This document shows positions 50,465 to 59,328 of a DNA stretch of 64,000 nt, piece by piece; position 1 is the first letter of the stretch; each line of letters opens with the position of its first letter. The position numbers and the translations under genes are program-made. Origin of the DNA: Actinomadura violacea. Its GTDB lineage: Bacteria; Actinomycetota; Actinomycetes; Streptosporangiales; Streptosporangiaceae. Below the pieces are notes generated by a model, which worked only from the letters and a program-made list of their open reading frames with translations, searched no databases and had not been told where the DNA came from. The stretch lies in assembly GCF_017573465.1 (NCBI RefSeq), contig NZ_JAGEPF010000007.1, positions 303,944-367,943 of the forward strand. Reading direction: 5' to 3'.

Positions 50465-51976
50465 ATGGCGGTCGTCTGCGTCGACGCGGGCACCACGATG
50501 ATCAAGGCGGTCGGATACGCCGGGGACGGCACGGAACTCGCGGTCGTCCGCCGCCCCACCGCGGTGTCGCGGCCCGCGCCCGGCCGGGCCGAGCAGGACA
50601 TGGCCGAGGTGTGGGACGCCGTGGCGGGCGCGGTGCGCGAGGCCGCCGCCGAGGTCACCGCGAGGGGCGCCGGCGTCGACCTGCTCGCGCTCACCGCGCA
50701 GGGCGACGGCTGCTGGCTCGTCGACTCCGCGGGGGAGCCGACCGGCCCGGCGATCCTCTGGAACGACGGCCGCGCCACCGCGGCCGTCGACGGCTGGGCG
50801 CGCTCCGGCGTGATCGCCGAGGCGTTCCGCGCGAACGGGTCGCTGCCGTTCCCGGGGCTGCCGAACGCGATCCTGACCTGGCTGCGCGAGCACGACCCGG
50901 ACCGGCTCGCCCGGTCCGCGGCGTCCCTGACCTGCGGCGGCTGGGTCTTCTCGCGGCTCACCGGGCGGATCGCGGTGGACTCCTCGGACGCGTCGGCGCC
51001 GTTCATGGACGTCCGCGAGCGCGCGATCTCCCGCGACCTGCTCCGCCTCTACGGGATGGAGTGGGCGGGGCCGCTGCTGCCGGACCTGCTCGGCGACGAC
51101 GAGCGCGCCGCCCCGCTCGCGCCGGACGCGGCGGGCGCGCTCGGCCTGCCCGCCGGGATCCCGGTCGTCCTCACGCCCTACGACATCGCGTCCACCGCGA
51201 TCGGCGCGGGCGCGGTCGACGTCGGGCAGGCGTGCACGATCCTCGGCACGACGCTGTGCACGGAGATGGTGGTGGACGAGCCGCGCCTGGACGGCGAACC
51301 GTCCGGGTTCACGGTGGCGATGGGCCTGCCGGACCGCTGGCTGCGGGCGTTTCCCACGCTCGCTGGTGGCCAGGTCGTCGACTGGGCCCGCCGGATGCTC
51401 GGTCTCGGCGACGACCCGTCCGCGCTGTCCGCGCTCGCGGCGCAGGCCCCGCCCGGTGCGGGCGGCCTGGTGTTCCTGCCGTACCTGTCGCCCGCCGGGG
51501 AGCGCGCGCCGTTCCTGGACCCGCGGGCGCGCGGCGCGTTCCACGGCCTGACCGTCGAGCACGAGCGCACCGACCTCGCCCGCGCCGTCCTGGAAGGGCT
51601 CAGCCTGGTCGTCCGGGACTGCCTGGAGGCGGCCGGGACCCGGCCCACCGAGCTGCGGGTCTGCGGCGGCGGTTCGGCGAGCGCGTTCTGGCTCGGCATG
51701 CTCGCCGACGTCACGGGCGTCCCCGTGGTCCGGTCGGCCGACACCGAGGCGGGGGCGCGCGGCGCGTTCATCGTCGGGCTGCTCGCCACCGATCGCGCCA
51801 AGGGCGCGAGGGAAGCGGCCGACCAGTACGTCCGGCCCGGTGAGGTCTACGAACCCGATCCCGGGCGGGCCGCGCATTACGCGCAGGCGTACGGGGACTT
51901 CCTGGAGGTCCGGCAGGCCACCGCGCCCGCGTGGCCGACGCTCGCCGCGATGCGCGAGCGCGGGGGCGCGCAGTGA
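50465..51976 (+). CDS. FGGY-family carbohydrate kinase 1
   Basis: 503 residues: ATP/sugar site VCVDAGTTMIKAVGY (~4), LTAQGDGCWLVD (~77), GPAILWNDGRAT, TILGTTLCTEM (~259) and a C-terminal LRVCGGGSASAFW (~400). The FGGY fold phosphorylates pentoses, polyols or related sugars. It differs clearly from the second kinase directly after it, so the two may act on different sugars or steps. Its stop overlaps the GTG of kinase 2. Confidence 0.9.
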   Translation: MAVVCVDAGTTMIKAVGYAGDGTELAVVRRPTAVSRPAPGRAEQDMAEVWDAVAGAVREAAAEVTARGAGVDLLALTAQGDGCWLVDSAGEPTGPAILWNDGRATAAVDGWARSGVIAEAFRANGSLPFPGLPNAILTWLREHDPDRLARSAASLTCGGWVFSRLTGRIAVDSSDASAPFMDVRERAISRDLLRLYGMEWAGPLLPDLLGDDERAAPLAPDAAGALGLPAGIPVVLTPYDIASTAIGAGAVDVGQACTILGTTLCTEMVVDEPRLDGEPSGFTVAMGLPDRWLRAFPTLAGGQVVDWARRMLGLGDDPSALSALAAQAPPGAGGLVFLPYLSPAGERAPFLDPRARGAFHGLTVEHERTDLARAVLEGLSLVVRDCLEAAGTRPTELRVCGGGSASAFWLGMLADVTGVPVVRSADTEAGARGAFIVGLLATDRAKGAREAADQYVRPGEVYEPDPGRAAHYAQAYGDFLEVRQATAPAWPTLAAMRERGGAQ

Positions 51977-53448
51977 GCGGCGAACCCGTGTGGGTGGGCG
52001 TCGACCTCGGGACGCAGAGCGTGCGCGCTCTCGCGGTCACCGCGTCCGGGCAGGTCGCGGGCAGCGGGACGTCCCCGCTGTCGGGCAGGCGCGACGGACC
52101 TCGCCACGAACAGGACCCGGAGCGCTGGTGGACGGCCGTCGCCGCGGCCTGCCGCGAGGCGCTGCGCGACGTCCCGGCGGGCGCGGTGCAGGCCGTCGCG
52201 GTGGACGGCACGTCCGGCACCGTCCTGCTGACCGACCGCGACGGGCGGCCCCTGACCCCGGCGCTGATGTACGACGACACCCGCGCCGCCGGCGCCGTCG
52301 AGAAGATCAACGAGGTCGGCGGCGAGGTGTGGCGCAGCCTCGGCTACCAGCGCATGCAGCCCGCCTGGGCGCTGCCGAAGCTGCTGTGGCTGCTGGAGAA
52401 CGTGCCCGGCCTGCCGGACGGGGCGCGCCTCGCGCACCAGGCCGACTTCGTGAACCGGCGCCTCACCGGCCGCCCGGTCGCCGCCGACCTCAGCAACGCC
52501 CTCAAGACCGGCGCCGACCTCATCGCCGAGGCGTGGCCGCAGGACGTCCTCGACGCGCTCGGCGTCCCGGCCGGCCTGCTCCCTGAGCTGGAACGTTCCG
52601 GCACCCGGCTCGGCACCGTCGGCGCCGACGCCGCCGCGAGCACCGGGCTCCCCGAAGGCACGCCGGTGATCGCGGGCGCGACCGACGGGTGCGCCGCCCA
52701 GCTCGGCACCGGCCGCCTCACCGCCGGCTCGTGGAACTCCGTCCTCGGCACCACGCTCGTGCTGAAAGGCGTCACCGACGACCTCGTCCACGACCCGTTC
52801 GGCGTCGTGTACTCCCACAAGGCACCGGACGGGCGGTGGCTGCCCGGCGGCGCGTCCAGCACCGGCGCGGGCGCCCTCTCCCGCGACTACCCCGGCCGCG
52901 ACCTCGCCGACCTCGACAGCCGTGCCGCCGGTCGCGAGCCCGCCGCCGCGTTGACCTACCCGCTCGTCGGAGCGGGGGAGCGGTTCCCGTTCGTCGCGCC
53001 GGACGCCCGCGCGTTCACCCTCGGCGCCGCCGGCGACGAAGCCGACGCGTACGCGGCCGTCCTCCAGGGCGTCGCCTTCATCGAACGGCTGTGCTTCGAC
53101 CACCTCGACCTGCTCGGCGCCCCGACCGGCGGCGACCTCACGCTGACCGGCGGCGCCGCGAAGTCGCGGTACTGGTGCCAGCTGCGCGCCGACATCCTCG
53201 GACGTCCAGTCGTGCTGCCGCGCCAGGCCGAGCCCGCGCTCGGCGCCGCCGTCCTCGCCGCCTCCCCGGGGCGCGACATCGCCGACGTCGCGTCCCGCAT
53301 GGTCACCGTCGCGGCCACCATCGACCCGCGGCCAGGCAGCGCAGGCCGATTCGACGACGCCTATGTGCGCATGGTCGACGAGCTGGAAGGGCGCGGGTGG
53401 CTGCCCGCCCCGACCGCCGCCCACGCGCGGGCGAGGACGGCCCGATGA
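51973..53448 (+). CDS. FGGY-family carbohydrate kinase 2
   Basis: 491 residues: VWVGVDLGTQSVRALAV (~6), AVAVDGTSGTVLL, ALMYDDTRAAG, AGATDGCAAQLGTG (~235) and LTGGAAKSRYWCQLRADILG (~393). It belongs to the xylulokinase-like group that includes actinobacterial polyol kinases. GTGA overlap with kinase 1 and ATGA overlap with the phosphatase gene show tight translational coupling. Two FGGY kinases in one operon suggests two entry points into one path. Confidence 0.9.
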   Translation: MSGEPVWVGVDLGTQSVRALAVTASGQVAGSGTSPLSGRRDGPRHEQDPERWWTAVAAACREALRDVPAGAVQAVAVDGTSGTVLLTDRDGRPLTPALMYDDTRAAGAVEKINEVGGEVWRSLGYQRMQPAWALPKLLWLLENVPGLPDGARLAHQADFVNRRLTGRPVAADLSNALKTGADLIAEAWPQDVLDALGVPAGLLPELERSGTRLGTVGADAAASTGLPEGTPVIAGATDGCAAQLGTGRLTAGSWNSVLGTTLVLKGVTDDLVHDPFGVVYSHKAPDGRWLPGGASSTGAGALSRDYPGRDLADLDSRAAGREPAAALTYPLVGAGERFPFVAPDARAFTLGAAGDEADAYAAVLQGVAFIERLCFDHLDLLGAPTGGDLTLTGGAAKSRYWCQLRADILGRPVVLPRQAEPALGAAVLAASPGRDIADVASRMVTVAATIDPRPGSAGRFDDAYVRMVDELEGRGWLPAPTAAHARARTAR

Positions 53449-54077
53449 CGCGGCTCGTCCTCGTCCGGCACGGCGAGACCGAATGGCACGCCGAGAACCG
53501 CTACGCCGGCACCAGCGACGTCGCGCTCACGCCGCGCGGTCTGGAGCAGGCGGGGCTGCTCGGCGCGTGGGCGGAGGCGGCCCGCCCCGACGCCGTCTGG
53601 TGCTCCGACCTCGGCCGCGCCCGGATCACCGCCGAGCCGTCCGCGAAGGCGATCGGCGCGGACCCCGTCGTCGACGCGCGGCTGCGCGAACTCCACTTCG
53701 GGCGCGGCGAGGGCCTCACCCGCGACGAGATGGCCCGCGCGTTCCCCGACGCCCTGCGCGCCTTCCGCGAGGACCCCGTCACCGGCCACCTGCCCGGCGG
53801 CGAGGACCCGGCCGCCGCCGCGCGCCGCTTCACCGCGTGCCTGCACGACATCGCCGGACGGCACCCCGGCGGCCGCGTCCTGGTCGTCGCGCACTCCACC
53901 GTCCTCCGCCTCGCCCTGTGCCGGCTGCTGGGGCTGCCGCTCAAGGACTACCGGCGGCGGTTCCCGTCGCTGGGCAACTGCGCTCTCACCGAGATCCGGC
54001 TCCGGGACGGCGACGCCGCCCTCCTGGAGTTCAACACCGCGATCGAAGGATCGCTCGTTCCCTGGAGCCTGCAATGA
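53445..54077 (+). CDS. histidine phosphatase (phosphoglycerate-mutase family)
   Basis: 210 residues: LVRHGETEWHAENRYAG (residues 5-21) with the phosphohistidine, second histidine in VVAHSTVLRLAL (~146). The ELHFGRGEGLTRDE segment contains the acid residue typical of phosphatases rather than mutases. It probably removes phosphate from a sugar phosphate of this pathway. Overlaps both neighbours by four bases. Confidence 0.9.
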   Translation: MTRLVLVRHGETEWHAENRYAGTSDVALTPRGLEQAGLLGAWAEAARPDAVWCSDLGRARITAEPSAKAIGADPVVDARLRELHFGRGEGLTRDEMARAFPDALRAFREDPVTGHLPGGEDPAAAARRFTACLHDIAGRHPGGRVLVVAHSTVLRLALCRLLGLPLKDYRRRFPSLGNCALTEIRLRDGDAALLEFNTAIEGSLVPWSLQ

Positions 54078-55126
54078 CGACCCGCGTCCTGGCGGCCGGT
54101 GACCTGTTCGTCCGCAACCGCCTGTTCATCGACGCGCTGCGCGCCGCCGCCCCCGGCGACCTGGAGTTCGCCGAGCTGACGCTGCCGTGGCCGGTCGAGC
54201 CGTTCGGGCGGGTCGCCGAGGTGGACGAGGCGTCCGGCACCGAGGAGCGGCTCATCGAGGCGCTGCGCGGCGCGCGGATCTGCGTCACCCAGATGGCGCC
54301 GCTCACCCGGCGCGTCCTGGAGGCGTGCCCGGACCTGGAGCTGTTCGGGATCAGCCGCGGCGGCCCCGTCAACGCCAACCTGGAGGCGGCCACCGAGCAC
54401 GGCGTCGCGGTCTGCTACGCGCCCGGACGCAACGCCGGCGCGACCGCCGAGCACACCCTCGGGCTGATCCTCGCCGCCGTCCGCCGGATCCCGCAGACCC
54501 ACGCCGACCTCGTCGCCGGCCAGTGGCGCGGCGACTACTACCGCTACGAGGACGTCGGCGTCGAACTGCTCGGCAGCACCGTCGGCCTCGTCGGCTGCGG
54601 GGCCGTCGGACGCCGCGTCGCCCGGATGCTGGCCGCGCTCGGCGCGAAGGTCCTCGTCCACGACCCCTATCTGGACGGTCTCGGAGACCTCGCCGACGTC
54701 GCGGAACTCGTGTCGCTGGAGGAGCTGCTTGCGCGCGCGCAGATCGTCTCCCTGCACGCCCGCGCCACCCCGCAGACCACAGGGATGATCGGCGCCGCGC
54801 AGATCGCCGCGATGGCGCCCGGGTCGATCATCGTCAACTGCGCCCGCGGATCGCTGCTGGACTACGAGGCCGCCTGCGACGCCGTCGAGTCCGGGCATCT
54901 GTTCGCCGCCGCGTTCGACGTGTTCCCCGAGGAGCCGATCCCGGCCGGGTCGCGGCTGCTGACCACCCCGAACGTCATCGTCACCCCCCACCTTGCCGGC
55001 GCGAGCAAGCAGACCGCCGCGAACGCCGCCCGCATCATCGCCGAGGACGTCGGCCGCCACCTGCGCGGCGAGCCCCTCCTGCACTGCGCGAACCCCGGCG
55101 CCCTCACCGTGCCGCGCCCGGCCTGA
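54074..55126 (+). CDS. D-2-hydroxyacid dehydrogenase (SerA-like)
   Basis: 350 residues: NAD fold VGLVGCGAVGRRVARML (~173), catalytic arginine in NCARGSLLDYE (~258), acid in DVFPEEP and histidine in VTPHLAGASKQT (~307). It reduces a 2-keto acid or oxidises a D-2-hydroxy acid. Together with two kinases and a phosphatase it suggests the sugar is processed through a hydroxy-acid intermediate rather than by plain pentose-phosphate entry. Last gene of the operon. Confidence 0.9.
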   Translation: MTTRVLAAGDLFVRNRLFIDALRAAAPGDLEFAELTLPWPVEPFGRVAEVDEASGTEERLIEALRGARICVTQMAPLTRRVLEACPDLELFGISRGGPVNANLEAATEHGVAVCYAPGRNAGATAEHTLGLILAAVRRIPQTHADLVAGQWRGDYYRYEDVGVELLGSTVGLVGCGAVGRRVARMLAALGAKVLVHDPYLDGLGDLADVAELVSLEELLARAQIVSLHARATPQTTGMIGAAQIAAMAPGSIIVNCARGSLLDYEAACDAVESGHLFAAAFDVFPEEPIPAGSRLLTTPNVIVTPHLAGASKQTAANAARIIAEDVGRHLRGEPLLHCANPGALTVPRPA

Positions 55127-55177
55127 CCCCGGGCGCCGCCCAGACTCCCCGCGCGACCCCCACCACGAGGAGGCACG

Positions 55178-55990
55178 ATGCACCCGACCCGCCTACCCGC
55201 CGACATCCCGCTGACCCGCCGCACGGCCCTCGGCCTCGCGGGCGCCGCCGCGCTCGCCGGCGCCGCGACGCTGGCCGGGACGGCCCGCCCCGCCGCCGCG
55301 GCCGAACGCTCCTACACCTTCGAGCTCGTCTTCGACGTCCCCGACACCGGCAACATGCAGGGCCTGGCCTACCAGCACGGCCGCTTCTTCGTCGGCTTCG
55401 ACGTGGGCGGCGGCCAGGGCGTCATCCGCGAGTACCGCCCGGACGGCACCAAGGTGAAGGAGAGCGCGCCGCTCGACGTCGGGCACGCCGCCGAGGTCAG
55501 CGTCCGCCGCGCCGACGGCCTCCTCTACGTGGCGACCGGCGGCGGAACGAACCCGACCAAGGTGAACGTCGTCGACTGGACGGGCGAGCCGCGGATCGTC
55601 CGCACCATCAATTTCGGCTCCCTCGGCAATTCCGGTCTCGTCGCCGTCGACGACAAGCGCGACGGTCTGCTCGTGCACGCCGGCCCCGGCGACAACGGCC
55701 CGTTCGTCTTCGCCTTCACCGACCTGGACGGGAATGTCCGCTCGACGTTCCCGCTCGGCTACCAGGGCGTTCCGCAGGGCCTGGAAATGTCCGGTGACAA
55801 GGTCCTCTACTACACCAACAACACGATCACCGTGCTGGACCGCTCCGGCGCGATCCTGGAGGCGATCACCATCCCGCTGACGGGCGAGAGCGAGGGCCTC
55901 GCCGTCGCTCCCGCGGGCCGCGGATCGCGCGTCTTCGTGGGCTACAACAAGCCCAACCGCGTCTACGCGATGACGCCCGCGTTCCGCTGA
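55178..55990 (+). CDS. Tat-exported beta-propeller-like protein
   Basis: 270 residues. The twin-arginine leader LTRRTALGLAGAAALAGA (~11-28) is followed by an Ala-rich cleavage region. The mature part has repeated strand pairs of NHL/SMP-30 style (GLAYQHGRFFVGFD, EVSVRRADGLLYVATGGG, GLVAVDDKRDGLLVH, GLEMSGDKVLYYTNNT). About five blades are visible, so it may be a lactonase-like or binding propeller; no metal site is clear. AGGAGG before the ATG. 51 bases after the sugar operon, with its own terminator. Confidence 0.82.
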   Translation: MHPTRLPADIPLTRRTALGLAGAAALAGAATLAGTARPAAAAERSYTFELVFDVPDTGNMQGLAYQHGRFFVGFDVGGGQGVIREYRPDGTKVKESAPLDVGHAAEVSVRRADGLLYVATGGGTNPTKVNVVDWTGEPRIVRTINFGSLGNSGLVAVDDKRDGLLVHAGPGDNGPFVFAFTDLDGNVRSTFPLGYQGVPQGLEMSGDKVLYYTNNTITVLDRSGAILEAITIPLTGESEGLAVAPAGRGSRVFVGYNKPNRVYAMTPAFR

Positions 55991-55997
55991 CAGGCCA

Positions 55998-56044
55998 GGC
56001 GCGCGGCCGGGTCCGTCCGTACCTCCCAAGCCCGGCCGCGCGCC
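55998..56044. terminator. terminator after the propeller gene
   Basis: GGCGCGCGGCCGGG / CCCGGCCGCGCGCC, perfect 14-bp arms with a 19-base loop, seven bases past the stop. Confidence 0.75.
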
Positions 56045-56363
56045 CTCCCACCTGGATTCCGCCCGCCCGCCTAATTTCCGCCCATGCGATCGTTCCAATT
56101 CATTTTCGGTTATAAGATCCGGTGGGAACGGACATTCGCGGGCGCCGATTCGCGGCCAGGTGAGTGATCTTCAGCGTCCGTTTATCGGAATCCTATGAAT
56201 CGCGGGTCTCTTTTCCGATCGCCCTATCCTTTCCCGGATCACTCGGGTATGAACAAGGGGTGATCGGCGCGGTCACGGCGGGCATCCGCGGACCGCGCGC
56301 AGGGGGCCGCGCGCGGCGCCCCCGCGCGCGGAGGCAGGAAGACCCTCTCCGAGGAGGAACCCC
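56045..56363 (+). other. intergenic region before the secreted protein, no gene seen
   Basis: About 320 bases, with an AT-richer core at 56085-56270 that probably holds the promoter of the next gene. I see no clear -35/-10 pair, and no credible gene. An open frame from 56164 is rejected because its second half is low-complexity Arg/Pro. Confidence 0.5.
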
Positions 56364-57077
56364 GTGAAAGCTCCCGCCCGACGCGCCCGCATCGCCGCCC
56401 CGGCGGCCGCCGCGTGCGCCGCGCTCGCACTGGCGGCCGGCCCCGCGTCCGCCGCCACCACCACGATCCGCCAGGACACCGCCACCGGCGCGCCCTACGC
56501 CGGGAACTGGCAGATCTCCACCGTCGGCACGCTGAACTTCTCCACCAGCTTCCTGGGCATGAACGTCACCGGCACCTGCGACAGCGCGCGGATGCAAGGC
56601 ACCACCACCACCGCGGGCGCCGGCGAGCTGACCGCCGCCTCCATCGGCGCGTGCCACACCTCCAACGGGTTCAGCTCGCCCGCCACCGACCTCGACCTGG
56701 GCGGCGTCTCCGACCGGAGCGGGCAGATCGCCTACGCGCCCGTCCAGGGCGGACGCGACGGCGTCATCACCATCGGCGGCGACCTGCGGATCACGCTCAA
56801 GGGCCAGGTGCTCGGCCTCACCGTCACGTGCATCTACGGCTTCCGCACCGGCGGCTCCGACGGGCTCGCCTTCGACGTCTACAACCGCGACAACCCGAAC
56901 CGGCCGCTGCCCGCCGACGACCTGCAGGGCAAGTCCGACGCCATCCAGCTCGTCCGCGAGACCGGCAGCAGCGGTCTCTGCCCCTCCAGCGGGACCGGCA
57001 GCGGCGCCGCGATCGGCCGCGGCGAGAGCACCGCCGGATCCGGCGTCTTCGACCGCAAGCTCTACCTGACCTCGTGA
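56364..57077 (+). CDS. secreted protein of unknown function
   Basis: 237 residues. A Sec signal peptide (RARIAAPAAAACAALALAAG, cut near ASA at ~31) leads into a Thr/Ser/Gly-rich beta-strand protein with paired cysteines (GTCDSARM, GACHTSN, VTCIYGF, GLCPSS), probably two disulfides. Relatives with this look are common in actinomycetes without a known role. AGGAGG before the GTG start. Alone in its transcript as far as I can see. Confidence 0.8.
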   Translation: MKAPARRARIAAPAAAACAALALAAGPASAATTTIRQDTATGAPYAGNWQISTVGTLNFSTSFLGMNVTGTCDSARMQGTTTTAGAGELTAASIGACHTSNGFSSPATDLDLGGVSDRSGQIAYAPVQGGRDGVITIGGDLRITLKGQVLGLTVTCIYGFRTGGSDGLAFDVYNRDNPNRPLPADDLQGKSDAIQLVRETGSSGLCPSSGTGSGAAIGRGESTAGSGVFDRKLYLTS

Positions 57078-57444
57078 CCGGCAGGGGTAGCGGCCGGGCT
57101 CCGGGGCCGGTGCAAGGGAGTGGTCTTCCACCTCGGGGCCCGGCCGCCCCCTGATCCTCGCGGTGCTGGGTCGCCGTGTCGGAGCGGCCGGGGGCGTACG
57201 GCCGGATCCTGCGGACGATTCGCGAGGAGTACGAGCGTAACCCCGCAGGTCAGGCGGGTGTAATGACAGAGCGCTTACAGTTGTTTCCCACCGGTGTCCG
57301 GAATGTCGAGTGGTTAAATCACCCGGTTCCGGTCATGTGCCCTGGATCACACCGGGGACTGTCACGCCCGGCGGACCCGTCCCGTCCTGATGCCGTAACC
57401 GGCCTTCTCCCGGCCCCGCGCCGGGACGGACATCAGGAGTCGCC
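57078..57444 (+). other. intergenic region, no supported gene
   Basis: 367 bases. GCGGCCGGG (57090-57098) and CCCGGCCGC (57139-57147) could pair as a terminator for the secreted-protein gene, with a 40-base loop. The part at 57235-57330 is AT-richer and likely carries the promoter for the epimerase gene. A frame from 57176 overlaps that gene and is not convincing. Confidence 0.45.
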
Positions 57445-58404
57445 ATGCGCGTTCTCGTCGCAGGATCCACCGGAGTCATCGGCCGCCGGCTGATGCCGCT
57501 GCTCGACGCCGTCGGCCACGAGGCGATCGGGCTGTCGCGCTCCGGCCGCGGCCCGGGCCGCACCCTCGCAGCCGACGCGCTCGACCGGGACGCGGTCTTC
57601 CGCGCCATCCGGGAGGCCGCGCCCGACGCGGTCGTCAACCTGCTCACCGCCATCCCCTCCACACTCGACCCGAAGCACCTGGCCCGCGACTTCGCGCTCA
57701 CCAACAGGCTGCGCACCGAGGGCACCCGCAACCTCTACGACGCCGCCCGGGCCGCCGGCGTCGGACGTGTCCTCGCGCAGGGCCTCGCCTACGCCTACCA
57801 GCCCGCCGACGGCCTCGCCGACGAGGACGCGCCGCTGTGGACCGACCGCACCCCCAAGCAGTTCGCGCCCGTCCTGTCCGCCCTCATCGACCTGGAGAAG
57901 GCGACCGCCGCCGCGAACGGCCTGGTCCTGCGGTTCGGGCACCTGTACGGTCCCGGCTCCGCCTACGCGCCCGACGGGTCGTTCACCGCGCAGGTCCGCG
58001 CCGGCAAGGTGCCGGTGGTCGGCGGCGGCCGCTCCATCCTGTCGTTCACCCACGCCGACGACGCCGCCAGCGCGATCGTCGCCGCGCTCGACAAGGACGT
58101 CACCGGCGTCCTGAACATCGTCGACGACACGCCCGTCGCGATGGCGGACTTCCTCACCGGCTACGCCCGGATGCTGGACGCGCCCGCGCCGAAGCGCGTC
58201 CCCGCCGCCCTCGCCCGGCTCGCCGTCGGCGGCTGGGGCGTCGCCTTCATGAACGGGCTGCGCGGCGCCGACAACAGCCGCGCCCGGCTCCGCCTCGACT
58301 GGCGGCCCCGCCACCCGAGCTGGGTCCACGGCGTCGAGGCCGGCGGCGCGGACGGTGGCGCGGACGGCGGTCCGGACGGCGCCGCCGCCCGCGACGCGGC
58401 ATGA
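57445..58404 (+). CDS. NAD-dependent epimerase/dehydratase-like protein
   Basis: 319 residues, extended SDR: MRVLVAGSTGVIGRRLMPLL (1-20), then VVNLLTAIPSTLD and GTRNLYDAARAAGVGRVL. The catalytic position usually held by YxxxK is not obvious (the segment around QGLAYAY has no K four residues on), so it may be a redox-sensing or atypical member. A Gly/Asp-rich tail ends the protein. AGGAG before the ATG. Overlaps the sigma-factor gene (ATGA), a pairing seen in SigJ-type loci. Confidence 0.85.
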   Translation: MRVLVAGSTGVIGRRLMPLLDAVGHEAIGLSRSGRGPGRTLAADALDRDAVFRAIREAAPDAVVNLLTAIPSTLDPKHLARDFALTNRLRTEGTRNLYDAARAAGVGRVLAQGLAYAYQPADGLADEDAPLWTDRTPKQFAPVLSALIDLEKATAAANGLVLRFGHLYGPGSAYAPDGSFTAQVRAGKVPVVGGGRSILSFTHADDAASAIVAALDKDVTGVLNIVDDTPVAMADFLTGYARMLDAPAPKRVPAALARLAVGGWGVAFMNGLRGADNSRARLRLDWRPRHPSWVHGVEAGGADGGADGGPDGAAARDAA

Positions 58405-59285
58405 TCGTCGTCATGGACACGCGGGGAGACGCCGCCGGCACGTTCGAGGAGTACCGTCCGCTGCTGCTCGGGCTCGCCTACCGGCTGCTCGGCAGCATGT
58501 GGGACGCCGAGGACGCCGTCCAGGAGGCGTACCTGCGGTGGACGCGCACCGACCCCGCCGAGGTCGAGACGCCCCGCGCCTACCTGGTGACGATCGTGAC
58601 CCGGCTCGCCCTCGACCAGCTCCGCTCCGCCCGCGTCACCCGCGAGGCCTACACCGGGCCCTGGCTGCCCGAACCGGTGTCCGCCGCCGCGTTCGGGCCG
58701 CTGGAGACCGCCGAGATGACCGACACCCTCGCCTACGCCACCCTGCACATGATGGAACGGCTGTCGCCGCCCGAACGCGCCGTGTTCGTGCTGCGCGAGG
58801 CGTTCGAGCTGCCCTACGAGGAGATCGCCCGCATCGTCGGGATCCCCGTCGCGACGTGCCGCCAGCACCACCGCCGCGCGGCGGCGCGCCTCGCGGAGGG
58901 CCGCGACCGGTTCCGGCCGTCCACCGCCGACCACACCGAACTGCTCGGCCGGTTCCTGGACGCCGCGCGCGGCGGCGACCTCGCCGCCCTCACCGACCTG
59001 CTCGCCGAGGACGTCGTCGCCTGGAACGACGGCGGCGGCAAGGTCCGCGCCGCACTCCGCCCCGTCCAGGGACGCGACGCCGTCGCCGCGTTCATCACCG
59101 GGCTCGGCGCCCGCTACGGCTTCGGCGAGGTCCGGGTCGTCGAGGCCAACGGCGCGCCCGCGCTCTGGACGCACATCGACGGCCACGAGCAGCTCACTGC
59201 GTTCGACGTCCGCGACGGCCGTGTCCACGGGCTGTTCGCCGTCCTCAACCCCGACAAGCTCGGCCGCGTCCGCCCCGCACCCTGA
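58401..59285 (+). CDS. ECF sigma factor, SigJ-like with SnoaL-type tail
   Basis: 294 residues. Sigma region 2 (LAYRLLGSMWDAEDAVQEAYLRW, near residue 25), region 4 (LSPPERAVFVLREAFELPYEEIARIV, near residue 120) with HTH VATCRQHHRRAAARL, and a C-terminal SnoaL-like domain (FLDAARGGDLAALTDLLAEDV, near residue 185). This is the ECF41/SigJ layout, in which the tail domain replaces an anti-sigma factor and tunes activity. It is translationally coupled to the epimerase-like gene, as ECF41 genes are to oxidoreductases or carboxymuconolactone-type genes. No anti-sigma gene nearby. Confidence 0.9.
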   Translation: MIVVMDTRGDAAGTFEEYRPLLLGLAYRLLGSMWDAEDAVQEAYLRWTRTDPAEVETPRAYLVTIVTRLALDQLRSARVTREAYTGPWLPEPVSAAAFGPLETAEMTDTLAYATLHMMERLSPPERAVFVLREAFELPYEEIARIVGIPVATCRQHHRRAAARLAEGRDRFRPSTADHTELLGRFLDAARGGDLAALTDLLAEDVVAWNDGGGKVRAALRPVQGRDAVAAFITGLGARYGFGEVRVVEANGAPALWTHIDGHEQLTAFDVRDGRVHGLFAVLNPDKLGRVRPAP

Positions 59286-59328
59286 CCCCGGCCCCGGCCG
59301 CCGGCGGCGGACGTCGGACAATGGGGGA

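Noticed and set aside
56164..56367. A 67-codon frame before the secreted-protein gene
   Set aside because: No ribosome-binding site, low-complexity Arg/Pro second half, and it runs into the start of the next gene.
57176..57493. A 105-codon frame starting MSERPGAYGRI before the epimerase gene
   Set aside because: The first ~30 residues look protein-like, but the frame overlaps the well-supported epimerase start, the second half looks random, and no ribosome site is seen. It might be a decayed gene remnant.
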